64,000 nt of DNA from Psychrobacter cibarius (GCA_030686115.1 CP131612.1:434001-498000); one strand, 5' to 3'. Positions 27,807-37,639 are shown, counted from the stretch's first letter. Notes: generated from the sequence alone by a model not told the origin. Translations and numbers: made by a program.

Positions 27807-27911
27807 AAACTCTCGGTAGACTTAGGCGTAATTCGTATTTTTGTGGTGATAATTGTAAAGCCGCGATCAACTCTTTTCTGCTAATCCAGCCTAACAGCAA
27901 GGTGACTGATA

Positions 27912-30116
27912 ATGACATTATTGAATAATAAACAACCACTTGCCCATGAAATCGTTGAAGATTCTAATCCGACCGACAATATCGATTTTCAAACCATTAT
28001 TAGTCGTCGTTTAAACCGTCGTAGTATCCTCAAAGGTGGCACAGGATTGACAGCAGCCGCGTTTTTTGGGGCGCTCCCTTTGGTTGGTTGTAGTGACGAT
28101 GATGACAGTAGCAGCCCTATCGTAGAGAATGGTAATGATGCAGCTATTCCGGCTCAAGGCGATCTCAAACGTCCTGAAACCCTAAAATTTAAGGCCGTAG
28201 CGCATTCAACTGCCGAGACGATGAGCGTAGCAGCAGGCTATAAAGCCGAGATGATATTACCACTGGGTACGCCGCTGATATCTGGTATCGATGATTGGAA
28301 AGACAATCGAGAGCAGTCGGCCGAGTCCTTTGAATGGCGTATGGGTGACAACCATGATGGTATGTGGTTTTTTGGTAAAAAGGGAGGTGCATATGATGCC
28401 AAAGCGGCAGAGAATGGGCTACTGGTGATGAATCATGAATATGTAAACAGTAGTGAGCTGAGTCCGTTTGGCTATCATGTGATCCAAGATAACAACGCCG
28501 CGCCCATCTTTCAAAATCGTCGCCTCGCGAGCGATGTGCGCCGAGAAGTCAATTGCCATGGGGTAGCAGTGGTCGAGATGAAACGCCGCGCTGATGGCAT
28601 GGGCTATGAGATGGTGGCTGATTCGAAATATAATCGCCGTCTCACGAGTAGTAGTACGGCGCAGTTGACAGGGCCCGTTGCTGGCTCTGATTTGGTCAAG
28701 ACTAAGTTTGATCCGACAGGTTTTCAGACGCGCGGCATCAATAATAATTGCGGTGCAGGTTTGTCACCTTGGGGTACCTATCTGACCACCGAAGAGAACT
28801 TTTTAGGGGTATTCGCCCGTGGGCAAGATGCTAGCCAATTAAGTGATGAGCAAAACTATGGTCGCGAGCGCTACGGTGCAACAGAGGATTTCCCAGGCTG
28901 GGAGTATCTGTGGCACACACCTGAAGCCAAAGATGCCAAGATAGCCGATGAGTTTTCGCGTTGGGATATGACCGCCGTCGGTACCAGTGCTGCTGACGAT
29001 TATCGTAATGGCTTTAATACCTTTGGCTATATCGCCGAAATTGACCCTTTTGACCAAAACTCTATGCCGCAAAAACGTACGGCACTGGGACGTTTTGCCC
29101 ATGAAAACTGTGCTTATGCGCCCGTTGAACAAGGCAAACCGGTGGTTTTTTATATGGGCGATGATGCTCGCGGCGAATATATTTATAAGTTTGTCTCCAA
29201 AGCCACATGGTCAAATAGTGATATCGGTGGTGGCTTAAAAGCAGGCGATAAGTATTTGAATGACGGTACGCTCTATGTTGCTATCTTTAATGAAGATGGC
29301 AGCGGTGAGTGGAAAGCACTCGTCCATAGTCGAAACGGACTGGATGCCTCCAATACGGTATTGCCTTTTAATGGGCAAGATGAGGTGTTGGTTTTTGCTC
29401 GTGCCGCAGCAGATGTGGTCGGCGCCACCAAAATGGATCGACCAGAGTGGGTGTCGGTTAGCCCTATGACTGGTGAGGTGTACGTCACATTGACCAATAA
29501 TAAATATCGCGGCGTACGCGAAGACCAACCTGTGTCAGCCTCTAATCCGCGTAGCTATCAAGCAGGTGAAAAAGCGGCAGGTAATGACAACGGTCATATC
29601 ATTCGCTGGGCAGAAGCAGGTGGCGATCATGCGGCCATGAGTTTTGAGTGGGACATTTATTTGTTTGCCACGCCTTATGATCTGGCCGCAGAAAATTTGT
29701 CACAGTTAAATGATAGCAATGATTTGTCTTCTCCCGATGGTTTGTACTTCGATCCGCGTGGCGTATTATGGATTCAGACCGATGACGGCGCTTATACCGA
29801 TACCAGCAGCTGTATGTTACTGGCGGCGCTGCCGGGTAAAGTCAGTGATGGGACAGCCATAACGACCTCAGCGGGACAACAAACACGAGTTGGGATGCCT
29901 GCTAGTAATGACAATATCAAACGATTTTTTGTCGGTCCTGAAGGCTGTGAAGTCACAGGTATTACCATGGCTCCTGACTTTAAAACCTTATTTATCAATA
30001 TTCAGCATCCGGGTAATACTTGGGGTGCTATTGCTGGAGGCAGTACGCCGCGCTCAGCGACCGTAATGATTACGCGTGAAGATGGCGACGTCATACTGGC
30101 AGAGTCGTTTGTCTAG
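27912..30116 (+). CDS. phoX: PhoX-family alkaline phosphatase, Tat-exported
   Basis: A 734-residue DUF839/PhoX phosphatase that releases phosphate from organic esters outside the inner membrane, using iron and calcium. The Tat motif NRRSILKG (35-42) is followed by a hydrophobic stretch and a lipobox-like LVGC with Cys60, so it may be a Tat-exported lipoprotein. PhoX signatures include NHEYVNSSELSPFG, NNCGAGLSPWGTYLTTEENF and ENCAYAPVEQGKPVVFYMGD. A Pho box lies upstream and fits its role. A terminator hairpin follows at 30159. Confidence 0.93.
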   Translation: MTLLNNKQPLAHEIVEDSNPTDNIDFQTIISRRLNRRSILKGGTGLTAAAFFGALPLVGCSDDDDSSSPIVENGNDAAIPAQGDLKRPETLKFKAVAHSTAETMSVAAGYKAEMILPLGTPLISGIDDWKDNREQSAESFEWRMGDNHDGMWFFGKKGGAYDAKAAENGLLVMNHEYVNSSELSPFGYHVIQDNNAAPIFQNRRLASDVRREVNCHGVAVVEMKRRADGMGYEMVADSKYNRRLTSSSTAQLTGPVAGSDLVKTKFDPTGFQTRGINNNCGAGLSPWGTYLTTEENFLGVFARGQDASQLSDEQNYGRERYGATEDFPGWEYLWHTPEAKDAKIADEFSRWDMTAVGTSAADDYRNGFNTFGYIAEIDPFDQNSMPQKRTALGRFAHENCAYAPVEQGKPVVFYMGDDARGEYIYKFVSKATWSNSDIGGGLKAGDKYLNDGTLYVAIFNEDGSGEWKALVHSRNGLDASNTVLPFNGQDEVLVFARAAADVVGATKMDRPEWVSVSPMTGEVYVTLTNNKYRGVREDQPVSASNPRSYQAGEKAAGNDNGHIIRWAEAGGDHAAMSFEWDIYLFATPYDLAAENLSQLNDSNDLSSPDGLYFDPRGVLWIQTDDGAYTDTSSCMLLAALPGKVSDGTAITTSAGQQTRVGMPASNDNIKRFFVGPEGCEVTGITMAPDFKTLFINIQHPGNTWGAIAGGSTPRSATVMITREDGDVILAESFV

Positions 30117-30158
30117 TTAGACATTTGCATGAGTAATGATGTGTCTTTCTCAACACAT

Positions 30159-30184
30159 AAATCCTAAGTCATGGCTTGGGATTT
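30159..30184 (+). terminator. phoX terminator
   Basis: Stem AAATCCTAAG with CTTGGGATTT, loop TCATGG, moderate T content behind. Its arms resemble the terminator at 27712. Confidence 0.7.
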
Positions 30185-30195
30185 TGTATTTTGGA

Positions 30196-30257
30196 GGATA
30201 GGTATTAAGGGATAGGTATTAAGGGATAGGTATTAAGGGATAGGTATTAAGGGATAG
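30196..30257. repeat. 14-bp tandem repeat, four copies plus six bases
   Basis: The unit GGATAGGTATTAAG is repeated without error at 30196, 30210, 30224 and 30238, followed by GGATAG. It lies 110 bases before the lipase start. Such an exact array can change copy number by slippage. Confidence 0.95.
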
Positions 30258-30366
30258 CGCCTTTCTTTGACAATAAAAATACTTGATAGTTAAATCATTC
30301 TCTTCTGTTTATGACAATTACAGGATAGTATGGAAAATCCTTTCAACTGCTTGATATGTTAACACT

Positions 30367-31836
30367 ATGCCCAGTCCAAAACCTTTAGAAACCATTCATG
30401 ATTTATTTGCCACCACTCGGCGTCCAACTGCTGTTGAGTCGGATACTGGTGAAGGTTTTCAGGGCGATGTCTATGAAGAGTTGGCGAAACTCGAATATAT
30501 CTATGTCGATGAGCTGAGCGCCGAGACGGTGGACAACAGTTATAGCAAACCGCATCAGCCTATTACGTTGGTTGATTTTTTTGAAGGCTTGGCTCAGTTG
30601 GCAACGATGGGCGTGGTAGAAGTCACTGATATTGTAGAGGCTATCCATCGTGAGATTCTGCTGCGTCCTTTAGGGCGGTTTAATAAAGGCAATATTGAGC
30701 ACTGGCAGCGCGGTATCACGGGGCGGATTTATGGCACGGTGCGTTATACGATGCAATTGGTGGGCAATAATCTTGCCTCAGGGCTGCGTCTTTATAACAC
30801 TGTTTCCAAACCCAAAAAAATACAACCTTTACCCAAAAACTTACGTCGCTTGGTCAATATTCTAAATGGCGTCATGGGCGATCACCTTATTACTCATCAC
30901 AATCCATTGGCAGTATCGATGGTGTTATACGATGAATACAATCGTGTACAAAGTGGCGCGCTGTCCGGGCGTATTATTATTTTATGCCATGGGCTTTGTA
31001 TGAGTCATTTGAGCTGGCAGGTATCTGGAGAAGGAAATTTGGGTGAAGCGTTGGTCAATCACTTGCCAAAAGCGACGGTTCTGTATTTAAACTATAATAC
31101 GGGTCGGCGTATTTCTAGCAACGGACGTAGCTTTGCAAAAGTCTTGCAAGATTTGGTTGAGAGTAATCCCGACGTCACTCAAATAGATTTAATCGGTCAT
31201 AGTATGGGTGGATTATTGAGCCGTAGTGCGCTATTTTATGGTAAAGAGCAAGGCTTTAGCTGGGTCAAACGCGTGGGCAATCTTGTCACCTTAGGCTCAC
31301 CGCATCATGGCGCAAGCTTGGAGCAGATTGGACATTTTGTTCAAGATAAAATCGCTAAGCTACCTTTTGCAGGATCATTGGCTAAATTGGGCGACTTGCG
31401 TAGCGCCGGTATTATAGATTTACGTTACGGCAGTATTCGCGATGCTGATTGGAAGTCTACCGAAGGGCGCAGCGTGCTGCCAGCAGAGTTTCGTCATCCC
31501 ACGCGTTTGCCCCTGCATGTGAATACCTATTTAGTGGCGGCAGCTTTGATTGAAACTCATTATGAATCTAAGACCACAAGTTTGCTTGGGGACGGGTTGG
31601 TCTCAGTAGAATCAGCGCTCGGCGAATATACCGAAGAGCATACGCTAGCAGTACCAGAGGGACATAAGGCGATTTTTTATGGAGTCAATCACATGAATTT
31701 AATCTACAGCGATAGAGTACATGAGCAAGTTATTGCTTGGTTGTTGGATAATAGGCTAGGCGATGCCCATGATGCAAAGTATGGGCTTGATAGTCGTATC
31801 TATTCTTATCCAGAAGTGGATGAAGTAGCCAATTAA
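30367..31836 (+). CDS. Alpha/beta-hydrolase, lipase/esterase type
   Basis: A 489-residue serine hydrolase. The nucleophile is Ser279 in GHSMGG; the oxyanion strand is ILCHGLCMSHLSWQ; GDGLVS (about residue 416) and GVNHMNLI (about 455) fit as acid and His. The N-terminal 180 residues have no recognised domain. There is no signal peptide, so it is probably cytoplasmic or membrane-associated from inside. The PGAP1/LipA-type GHSMGGLLSRSAL arrangement suggests a lipase acting on long acyl esters; the substrate is not known. It is preceded by an unusual 14-bp tandem array. Confidence 0.85.
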   Translation: MPSPKPLETIHDLFATTRRPTAVESDTGEGFQGDVYEELAKLEYIYVDELSAETVDNSYSKPHQPITLVDFFEGLAQLATMGVVEVTDIVEAIHREILLRPLGRFNKGNIEHWQRGITGRIYGTVRYTMQLVGNNLASGLRLYNTVSKPKKIQPLPKNLRRLVNILNGVMGDHLITHHNPLAVSMVLYDEYNRVQSGALSGRIIILCHGLCMSHLSWQVSGEGNLGEALVNHLPKATVLYLNYNTGRRISSNGRSFAKVLQDLVESNPDVTQIDLIGHSMGGLLSRSALFYGKEQGFSWVKRVGNLVTLGSPHHGASLEQIGHFVQDKIAKLPFAGSLAKLGDLRSAGIIDLRYGSIRDADWKSTEGRSVLPAEFRHPTRLPLHVNTYLVAAALIETHYESKTTSLLGDGLVSVESALGEYTEEHTLAVPEGHKAIFYGVNHMNLIYSDRVHEQVIAWLLDNRLGDAHDAKYGLDSRIYSYPEVDEVAN

Positions 31837-31888
31837 GCGTGCTCGAAACCAGTTATATCGTCAGTCATAAATTTCAAGCCATGACATT

Positions 31889-31923
31889 AAAAACCCCCAA
31901 GCATGATACTTGAGGGTTTTTTT
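31889..31923. terminator. Bidirectional terminator between lipase and hslO
   Basis: Stem AAAAACCCCCAAG with CTTGAGGGTTTTT between convergent genes, A/T tracts on both sides. Confidence 0.85.
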
Positions 31924-31952
31924 ATTACTAAGCGAGCTGCACTAAATCCTAA

Positions 31953-32933
31953 TTACTCAGAAAATATCGTGGTCACATCGTCTTTATTAAATTTATACAT
32001 CTCGCCACAAAATCCGCAATCCATCTCAAAGTTACCGCCTTGCTCATCAATGATGTCTAAGACTTCTGCTTCACCGATTTGCTCAATGGCCATCTCACAT
32101 TTCTCACGTGAGCAGGTGCAACCAAATGATAAGGCAACAGGGTCGGGCGCGACGACATTTTCTTCATGATACAAGCGATAAAGGATTTCGTTGGCATCAA
32201 GCGTGGTCAACTCTTCAGCTTTCACTGTCCGTGTCAAAACGCTCAGACGTGTCCATAAGTCATCGTCGATACCCGCATCTTGGTTTTGCTCGACTTCATA
32301 GGTTTCTTCAGCAGTACGAGGAAGCATCTGTACCAACATTCCACCCGCTTGCAGACCATCAGACGCCAAATTAATCAAGGTTGGAATCTGCGCCGATTGC
32401 TTTTGGTAGTGCGCTAAGCAGTCTGCCAAATTGTCATGGCTGCGCTCGACGATGCCTTGATAGGCTTCGCCGCCTTCAGGCTGAATGTTAATAAACAACA
32501 CGCCTTGACCCATCGCACCCAATTCAGCAAATGCCTCTTTGGCATGAGTCATATTTTTCCAAGCCTGTACTTGCTCATCAGTCTCACCCTTCCAGCTAGC
32601 AAGGGCACGGATGATACCGTCTTGATTGCATTCTGCCATTGCCCAGTTTAGCAAGCTATCGCTGTCTGATGATTGCAATTGAATGGACAGATGACCATTG
32701 ATTTTGACTGTGCCGATAAGCAAACTCGCTGCTGTCAGCATCTCACCCAATAAGCGCTTGATCGCTTCAGGATAAGGCTTTTGGGCTATCGTACTGGCAT
32801 AGCTGCGTGATAGGCGCACCACATCACCGCGCACTGGCGAATCTTCAATAAAGAAACGTTGACGTACGTCATTGTCACTATGGTTGCCAGCGTTCTGGCT
32901 GTCCGTATTAGGGACTTGAGTATCTTGTGTCAT
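31953..32933 (-). CDS. hslO: Redox-regulated chaperone Hsp33
   Basis: Hsp33 is a cytoplasmic holdase switched on by oxidative unfolding. The 326-residue protein has the N-terminal chaperone domain (RYAST-like stretch, FSIE-type start FFIEDSPVRGDVVRL) and the C-terminal redox switch with Cys272-x-Cys274 and Cys306-x-x-Cys309, the four zinc ligands. An extra Cys279 lies in REKCE. It is somewhat longer than E. coli Hsp33 (292), mostly from an acidic N-terminal tail and an insert near residues 215-225. No strong ribosome site is visible; the ATG at 32933 gives a normal start. Confidence 0.93.
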   Translation of the reverse strand: MTQDTQVPNTDSQNAGNHSDNDVRQRFFIEDSPVRGDVVRLSRSYASTIAQKPYPEAIKRLLGEMLTAASLLIGTVKINGHLSIQLQSSDSDSLLNWAMAECNQDGIIRALASWKGETDEQVQAWKNMTHAKEAFAELGAMGQGVLFINIQPEGGEAYQGIVERSHDNLADCLAHYQKQSAQIPTLINLASDGLQAGGMLVQMLPRTAEETYEVEQNQDAGIDDDLWTRLSVLTRTVKAEELTTLDANEILYRLYHEENVVAPDPVALSFGCTCSREKCEMAIEQIGEAEVLDIIDEQGGNFEMDCGFCGEMYKFNKDDVTTIFSE

Positions 32934-33257
32934 AGGTCATTTATAGTGTTAAGAAGTTGTTAGCTTTATGGGGATTCATCGTGATTTATCAATTGCCCGT
33001 TAGATATTGTTTAACAGATTAAAGGCGTTTATTGGATAGTTATGGTGATACTAAACCCGATATCCTTGAAAAATAAGCCTCATTAAAAAAATTTTACCCA
33101 CACCCGCTAATTTGTTGTACAGTAACATTAAGTTGCATTGTGATAAATAACAGCAACAACAACCGCATGGATGCGTGGCAGTAAGGTAAATGAATAAGAC
33201 CTGTGTCGTCCAAGCACTCATTTAATCTTGTGATAATGTGATAAAAGGATGTATCTC
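32934..33257. other. Gene-free 324-bp divergent promoter region of hslO and gltI
   Basis: AT-rich, with no repeat, RNA gene or ORF found. It must carry the promoters of the two divergent units. Confidence 0.5.
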
Positions 33258-34244
33258 ATGAGCTATCTATCTTCTAGATCTTTCTCTAAACCTTTAACTC
33301 TCGCTGCTTTTATGGCGCTAGGTCTTGCAGGGTGTAATAACAGTAGCCAAACCAGCAATGATGCGCCAGCAGATGATGCAACAGCGACAGAAACCACTAC
33401 CAACGGTACTCTACAAAAAATCAAAGACTCGGGTACTATCGTGGTCGGTCACCGTGACTCTTCTATTCCATTTTCTTATATCGCTGACGACCCAAATCAG
33501 CCGATTGGTTATGCGCACGATTTAGAGATGAAAGTCGTCGAAGCAGTTAAGCAAAAGCTAAACATGCCAGACCTCAACGTCCGTTATAACCTTATCACCT
33601 CACAAACCCGTATTCCCTTGGTACAAAACGGCACGGTCGACTTTGAATGTGGTTCGACCACCAACAACGAAGAGCGTCAAAAACAAGTGGCATTCTCCAA
33701 CGGTTTCTTTGAAATCGGTACGCGTCTATTGACCAAAAAAGACTCAGGTATTCAAGATTTCGAAGACCTAAAAGGTAAGACCTTAGTCACCACCGCAGGC
33801 ACAACTTCAGAGCGTTATATTCGTCAGTATAATGATGACAACAAAATGGACATGAATATCATCTCAGCAAAAGACCACGGCGAAGGCTTCCTTATGCTAG
33901 AAAATGGTCGCGCTGATGCCTTTATGATGGATGATGTACTACTTGCTGGCGAAAAAGCCAAAGCAAAAAATCCTGATGAATGGGTCATCGTCGGCACGCC
34001 GCAATCGTTTGAGATTTATGGCTGTATGATGCGTAAGGATGATCCTGAGTTCAAAGTAGTGGTCGATGAAGCGTTAGCGAATGTCTTTAAATCAGGGGAA
34101 ATCAACAGCATTTATGACAAGTGGTTCTTAAACCCAATCCCACCAAAGAACGTCAATCTAAACTTTGAGATGTCTGACAACTTAAAAGCCTTGATTGCCA
34201 GTCCGCATGACAGCGCTCAGCCGAAAGTTGCGACGGCACAGTAA
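33258..34244 (+). CDS. gltI: Glutamate/aspartate ABC transporter binding lipoprotein
   Basis: A 328-residue periplasmic binding protein of the GltI type. Signal peptide with lipobox LAGC. GTIVVGHRDSSIPFSYI, IPLVQNGTVDFECGSTTNN, GENDxxK-like DVLLAGEKAKAK and IYDKWFLNPIPPKNVNLN are typical for glutamate/aspartate binders. AAGGA precedes the second ATG (33258), so that start is chosen over 33249. A strong hairpin behind the gene probably sets a high level of binding protein over permeases. Confidence 0.93.
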   Translation: MSYLSSRSFSKPLTLAAFMALGLAGCNNSSQTSNDAPADDATATETTTNGTLQKIKDSGTIVVGHRDSSIPFSYIADDPNQPIGYAHDLEMKVVEAVKQKLNMPDLNVRYNLITSQTRIPLVQNGTVDFECGSTTNNEERQKQVAFSNGFFEIGTRLLTKKDSGIQDFEDLKGKTLVTTAGTTSERYIRQYNDDNKMDMNIISAKDHGEGFLMLENGRADAFMMDDVLLAGEKAKAKNPDEWVIVGTPQSFEIYGCMMRKDDPEFKVVVDEALANVFKSGEINSIYDKWFLNPIPPKNVNLNFEMSDNLKALIASPHDSAQPKVATAQ

Positions 34245-34270
34245 TTATTGTCCTGCAACATAGCTTGCTT

Positions 34271-34308
34271 ACGTGTTCAGACTGATGTTGATATCAATCT
34301 GAACACGT
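34271..34308 (+). promoter_or_regulatory. Intercistronic stem-loop between gltI and gltJ
   Basis: A 16-bp stem (34271-34286 with 34293-34308, one wobble) with a six-base loop and no T-run. Such hairpins after binding-protein genes commonly protect the upstream mRNA or partly terminate. Confidence 0.75.
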
Positions 34309-34340
34309 AGGATTTTCAGTCGCTGCTCGGAGAGACAACC

Positions 34341-35087
34341 ATGAATTATAGCTGGAACTGGGGTGTGCTCTTTGAGCAGACTGGTATCGGTAATGAGCTT
34401 TATATCCATTGGATGATTACTGGTCTTGGCTGGCTACTATTGATTGGTAGTATCGCATGGGCCATTGCTATGGTCGTAGGTACTATCTTTGGCATCATGC
34501 GTACTTTGCCTAATAAGACCGCTCGTGCCATTGGCACCGCTTATGTGACATTTTTTCGTAATATTCCACTGCTTGTCCAATTGTTCTTTTGGTTTTATAT
34601 TGCACCTGGCTGGCTCACGCCCACGATACAAGAGTGGTGGTATAAGGATTTATCGCCCAACACTTCAGCCATGCTCTCAGCGAGTATCGGTCTTGGCTTA
34701 TTTACCGCCGCTCGTATCGTTGAACAGGTGCGTACAGGTATTGAGTCGTTGCCCGAAGGTCAAATCAATGCTGCTTATGCACTAGGCTTTAGTATTCCAC
34801 AAGTTTATAAAGAAGTACTGCTACCGCAGGCTTTTCGTATTATTTTACCACCGCTCAGCTCTGAGCTGACCAACTGCTTCAAAAACGCCTCCGTCGCCTC
34901 ATTAGTGGGGGTAATGGAGCTGATTAGTCAAACCAAAACCATCAGCGAATACACCCAAAACAGCATCGAGATTTATACCTATGCGACGATTATTTATTTA
35001 GTATTTAACTTATCGTTGATTGCTATTATGGGGTTAATTGAGCGCAAACTGCGTGTACCTGGGCTCATTGCAGGAGGTCAGAAATGA
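34341..35087 (+). CDS. gltJ: Glutamate/aspartate ABC transporter permease
   Basis: A 248-residue permease with about five helices. NYSWNWGVLFEQTG at the start, FFRNIPLLVQLFFWFYIAP and the EAA loop GQINAAYALGFSIPQVYKEV match GltJ. Its TGA overlaps the gltK ATG by four bases (ATGA), so translation is coupled. Confidence 0.95.
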   Translation: MNYSWNWGVLFEQTGIGNELYIHWMITGLGWLLLIGSIAWAIAMVVGTIFGIMRTLPNKTARAIGTAYVTFFRNIPLLVQLFFWFYIAPGWLTPTIQEWWYKDLSPNTSAMLSASIGLGLFTAARIVEQVRTGIESLPEGQINAAYALGFSIPQVYKEVLLPQAFRIILPPLSSELTNCFKNASVASLVGVMELISQTKTISEYTQNSIEIYTYATIIYLVFNLSLIAIMGLIERKLRVPGLIAGGQK

Positions 35088-35755
35088 ACATGATGACCGA
35101 ATTGGCAACAGCCTATCCTGGTTTGATGGGCGGCATGATTACCACCTTAAAAGTGCTGTTTTTGGCGATTATTGGTGGTATTAGCTTAGGAACGGTATTG
35201 GCGTTGATGCGCTTGTCTGGTATCAAAGCGCTTGAGATTCCAGCAAAGCTATACGTCAATTATTTTCGTTCTGTACCGCTACTACTGGTGCTACTGTGGT
35301 TTTACTTTGCCGTACCGATGATTTATTTTTGGATAGCGGGTAAGTACTTACAACTTGATGCTGCTTTTGCCTCTTGTGTGGTTGCATTTATGATGTTTGA
35401 AGCCGCTTACTTTTCAGAGGTGGTGCGTGCTGGTATTCAGTCAATTGGTAGTGGGCAGGTCAATGCCGCCAAAGCGCTGGGTATGACTTATGGGCAGACC
35501 ATGCGTCTGGTTATTTTGCCACAAGCCTTTCGCAAAATGCTGCCGCTAATCTTGCAGCAGTGTATTATTTTATTCCAAGATACGACGTTGGTTTTCGCTA
35601 TTGGTTTGACAGACTTTTTCCGTGCCGCCTATGTACGCGGTGAGCTGATGGGTTTGCTGACGCCTTACATTTTGGGTGCTGGTGCGGTGTATTTTATCAT
35701 CAGTGTCAGTGCCTCCGTGGGTGTACAACAATTGCAAAAGCGTTTGCGATTTTGA
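35084..35755 (+). CDS. gltK: Glutamate/aspartate ABC transporter permease
   Basis: A 223-residue permease. YVNYFRSVPLLLVLLWFYF and EVVRAGIQSIGSGQVNAAKA with the EAA loop fit GltK. It starts within the gltJ stop codon. gltL follows 110 bases later. Confidence 0.95.
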   Translation: MNMMTELATAYPGLMGGMITTLKVLFLAIIGGISLGTVLALMRLSGIKALEIPAKLYVNYFRSVPLLLVLLWFYFAVPMIYFWIAGKYLQLDAAFASCVVAFMMFEAAYFSEVVRAGIQSIGSGQVNAAKALGMTYGQTMRLVILPQAFRKMLPLILQQCIILFQDTTLVFAIGLTDFFRAAYVRGELMGLLTPYILGAGAVYFIISVSASVGVQQLQKRLRF

Positions 35756-35865
35756 TAGATATTTATCTTGGCTTGCACTTTTTGAGTGTTGAGGCTTTGG
35801 TTGAGTAGTTGATCTAACTTTTCTTAAATGACGATTATTAAAAACAATGTGGTTAGGAGCCAGTG

Positions 35866-36669
35866 ATGAGCAAAGCTGATACATACTTAAATGCCTTTGG
35901 CGGACTGGTCACCAATAATGGTCATGCTAGTGATGAGATGGTCATTCAAATGTCCGATGTCAGCAAATGGTATGGGGATTTTCAAGTATTGAGTGATTGT
36001 ACGGCGCATGTACATAAAGGTGATGTCGTCGTCGTGTGCGGGCCATCAGGTAGTGGTAAATCAACCTTGATTAAAACGGTCAATGGACTGGAGCCTTTTC
36101 AAGAAGGTGGGATCATGGTAAATGGTATCTCAGTTGGTGCGGCAAAAACCAATCTGCCGAAATTACGCAGCCGTGTCGGCATGGTCTTTCAGCATTTTGA
36201 GCTATTTCCGCATTTGACTATCATTGATAATTTGACGGTCGCTCAAATTAAAGTATTGGGTCGTAAAGAGAGCGAGGCCAAACAAAAAGCCATGGCATAT
36301 TTAGATCGCGTCGGACTAACGGTGCAGGCCGCGAAATATCCCGCGGAGCTATCGGGTGGTCAGCAGCAGCGTGTTGCGATTGCACGAGCGCTAGCAATGG
36401 ATCCTGTAGCGATGCTCTTTGATGAGCCGACCTCTGCTCTTGACCCTGAGATGATTCAAGAAGTACTTGATGTTATGGTCGAGTTGACTCGCGATGGCAT
36501 GACCATGATGTGTGTGACCCATGAAATGGGCTTTGCCAGTCAGGTAGCCAATCGTATTATCTTTATGGACGAAGGTCATATTGTCGAGAACTGTAGTAAA
36601 GATGAGTTTTTTGAAGGGGCAAAAAGTGATCGCGCGCAACTTTTCTTATCGAAGATTTTGAATCATTAA
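35866..36669 (+). CDS. gltL: Glutamate/aspartate ABC transporter ATP-binding protein
   Basis: A 267-residue ATPase. Walker A GPSGSGKS at 59-66, FQHFELFPHLT, signature [14 protein letters not shown], Walker B AMLFDEP, and switch VTHEMGFA. The N-terminus is about 25 residues longer than in E. coli GltL. TTAGGAG six bases before the ATG at 35866 favours this start over the GTG three bases earlier. It is the last gene of gltIJKL. Confidence 0.94.
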   Translation: MSKADTYLNAFGGLVTNNGHASDEMVIQMSDVSKWYGDFQVLSDCTAHVHKGDVVVVCGPSGSGKSTLIKTVNGLEPFQEGGIMVNGISVGAAKTNLPKLRSRVGMVFQHFELFPHLTIIDNLTVAQIKVLGRKESEAKQKAMAYLDRVGLTVQAAKYPAELSGGQQQRVAIARALAMDPVAMLFDEPTSALDPEMIQEVLDVMVELTRDGMTMMCVTHEMGFASQVANRIIFMDEGHIVENCSKDEFFEGAKSDRAQLFLSKILNH

Positions 36670-36716
36670 AATCTCTATTTCATTATTTGAATTGTTTATA
36701 AATAGCATCTCTAAAA

Positions 36717-36777
36717 AGCACCTACTAATAGGCGCTTTTTTTGTGCCCGCAGAATATTAGTAGATTTATATATTCAA
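36717..36777 (+). repeat. 61-bp direct repeat containing the gltL terminator, copy 1
   Basis: Starts with the hairpin AGCACCT/AGGCGCT and T-run that end gltL, and continues through GAATATTAGTAGATT. The same 61 bases recur at 37638-37698 behind the PfpI gene with about eight differences and no gap. Confidence 0.85.
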
Positions 36778-36802
36778 GGATATTATTGGTATAAGTAAAT
36801 GA

Positions 36803-36910
36803 TATAGTTGGTTTAATATAATGTGGGTACAAAAAGGGCAACTGACAGTATTATAAATAGTAGACTGAATAAGCCTGACAACGTATTTCATTTAGATAGG
36901 ATCAACGATA
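36803..36910. repeat. 108-bp palindromic intergenic element, copy 2 (degraded)
   Basis: Begins TATAGTTGG and ends CAACGATA; same length and same TAGTAGACTGA...AGCCTGACA core as the copy at 60332. Its arms have drifted and pair at only 16 of 28 positions. Confidence 0.65.
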
Positions 36911-37024
36911 GTGACAGGTTAGCTGTCTTTATCGTTTTTTAAGGCACGCTTTTGTGACTCTATTCTAGTATCTATACGCTTGTAATAAGTTGCATTTTAT
37001 CTAACATTCATTCGAGGACAAAGA

Positions 37025-37639
37025 ATGACATCAATGCGAACCGTTGGAATATTACTATTTAACGAAGTCGAAGTGTTGGACTTCGCAGGACCTTTTGAGG
37101 TGTTTTCATTGGCTGCCAATGCTACTAGTGATAAGTACTTCAAAGTTATTACCATTGCTGAGAGTCAAGCGCCGATATCTGCTAGAAACGGTCTACGAGT
37201 TATTCCTGATTACAGTTTTTCCAACCATCCAGACATTGATGTTTTAGTAGTTCCTGGTGGTTATGGTGCCGAAAAAATAGAGATAAACAATCCAGTGGTT
37301 ATCGATTGGATTGTCACTCAAGCTAAGCTCGTTGATTTGACACTTTCAGTTTGCACGGGTGCTTTGTTGCTAGCTAAGGCTGGGTTATTGGCTGGCAAGT
37401 CTGCAACCACTCATTGGATGGACTTAGATAATCTAGCATCCTATGCTGATATTGATGTGATCTCTCATACTCGTTTTGTCGACGCTAGTGATGAAAGTGC
37501 TAAGTTGATAACTTCGGCAGGAATAAGCGCAGGTATTCATGCCAGTCTATATTGCTTGGAGAAGTTAATAGATACTAAAACCATGCAAGCAACGGCAAAA
37601 CGTATGGAGTTTGATCTGGATCAAAATGTTTTTTTATAG
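37025..37639 (+). CDS. DJ-1/PfpI family protein (GATase1-like)
   Basis: A 204-residue protein of the DJ-1/PfpI superfamily, subgroup with isonitrile hydratase InhA and the GlxA-type N-terminal domain. VLDFAGPFEVFSLA is the conserved start (Asp19 and Glu25), PGGYGAEK the elbow strand, and Cys110 in SVCTGALLLAKAGLL the nucleophile. TTHW follows at about 128. There is no AraC DNA-binding domain, so it is an enzyme rather than a regulator; the substrate is unknown. GAGGAC lies before the ATG. The gene lies between two copies of a 61-bp repeat. Confidence 0.87.
   Translation: MTSMRTVGILLFNEVEVLDFAGPFEVFSLAANATSDKYFKVITIAESQAPISARNGLRVIPDYSFSNHPDIDVLVVPGGYGAEKIEINNPVVIDWIVTQAKLVDLTLSVCTGALLLAKAGLLAGKSATTHWMDLDNLASYADIDVISHTRFVDASDESAKLITSAGISAGIHASLYCLEKLIDTKTMQATAKRMEFDLDQNVFL

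Larger units (their letters stand above)
36670..37024. other. Gene-free 355-bp region between gltL and the DJ-1/PfpI gene
   Basis: Contains terminator repeat copy 1 (36717-36777), the 108-bp palindromic element copy 2 (36803-36910) and the PfpI promoter region. No gene is seen. Confidence 0.7.
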
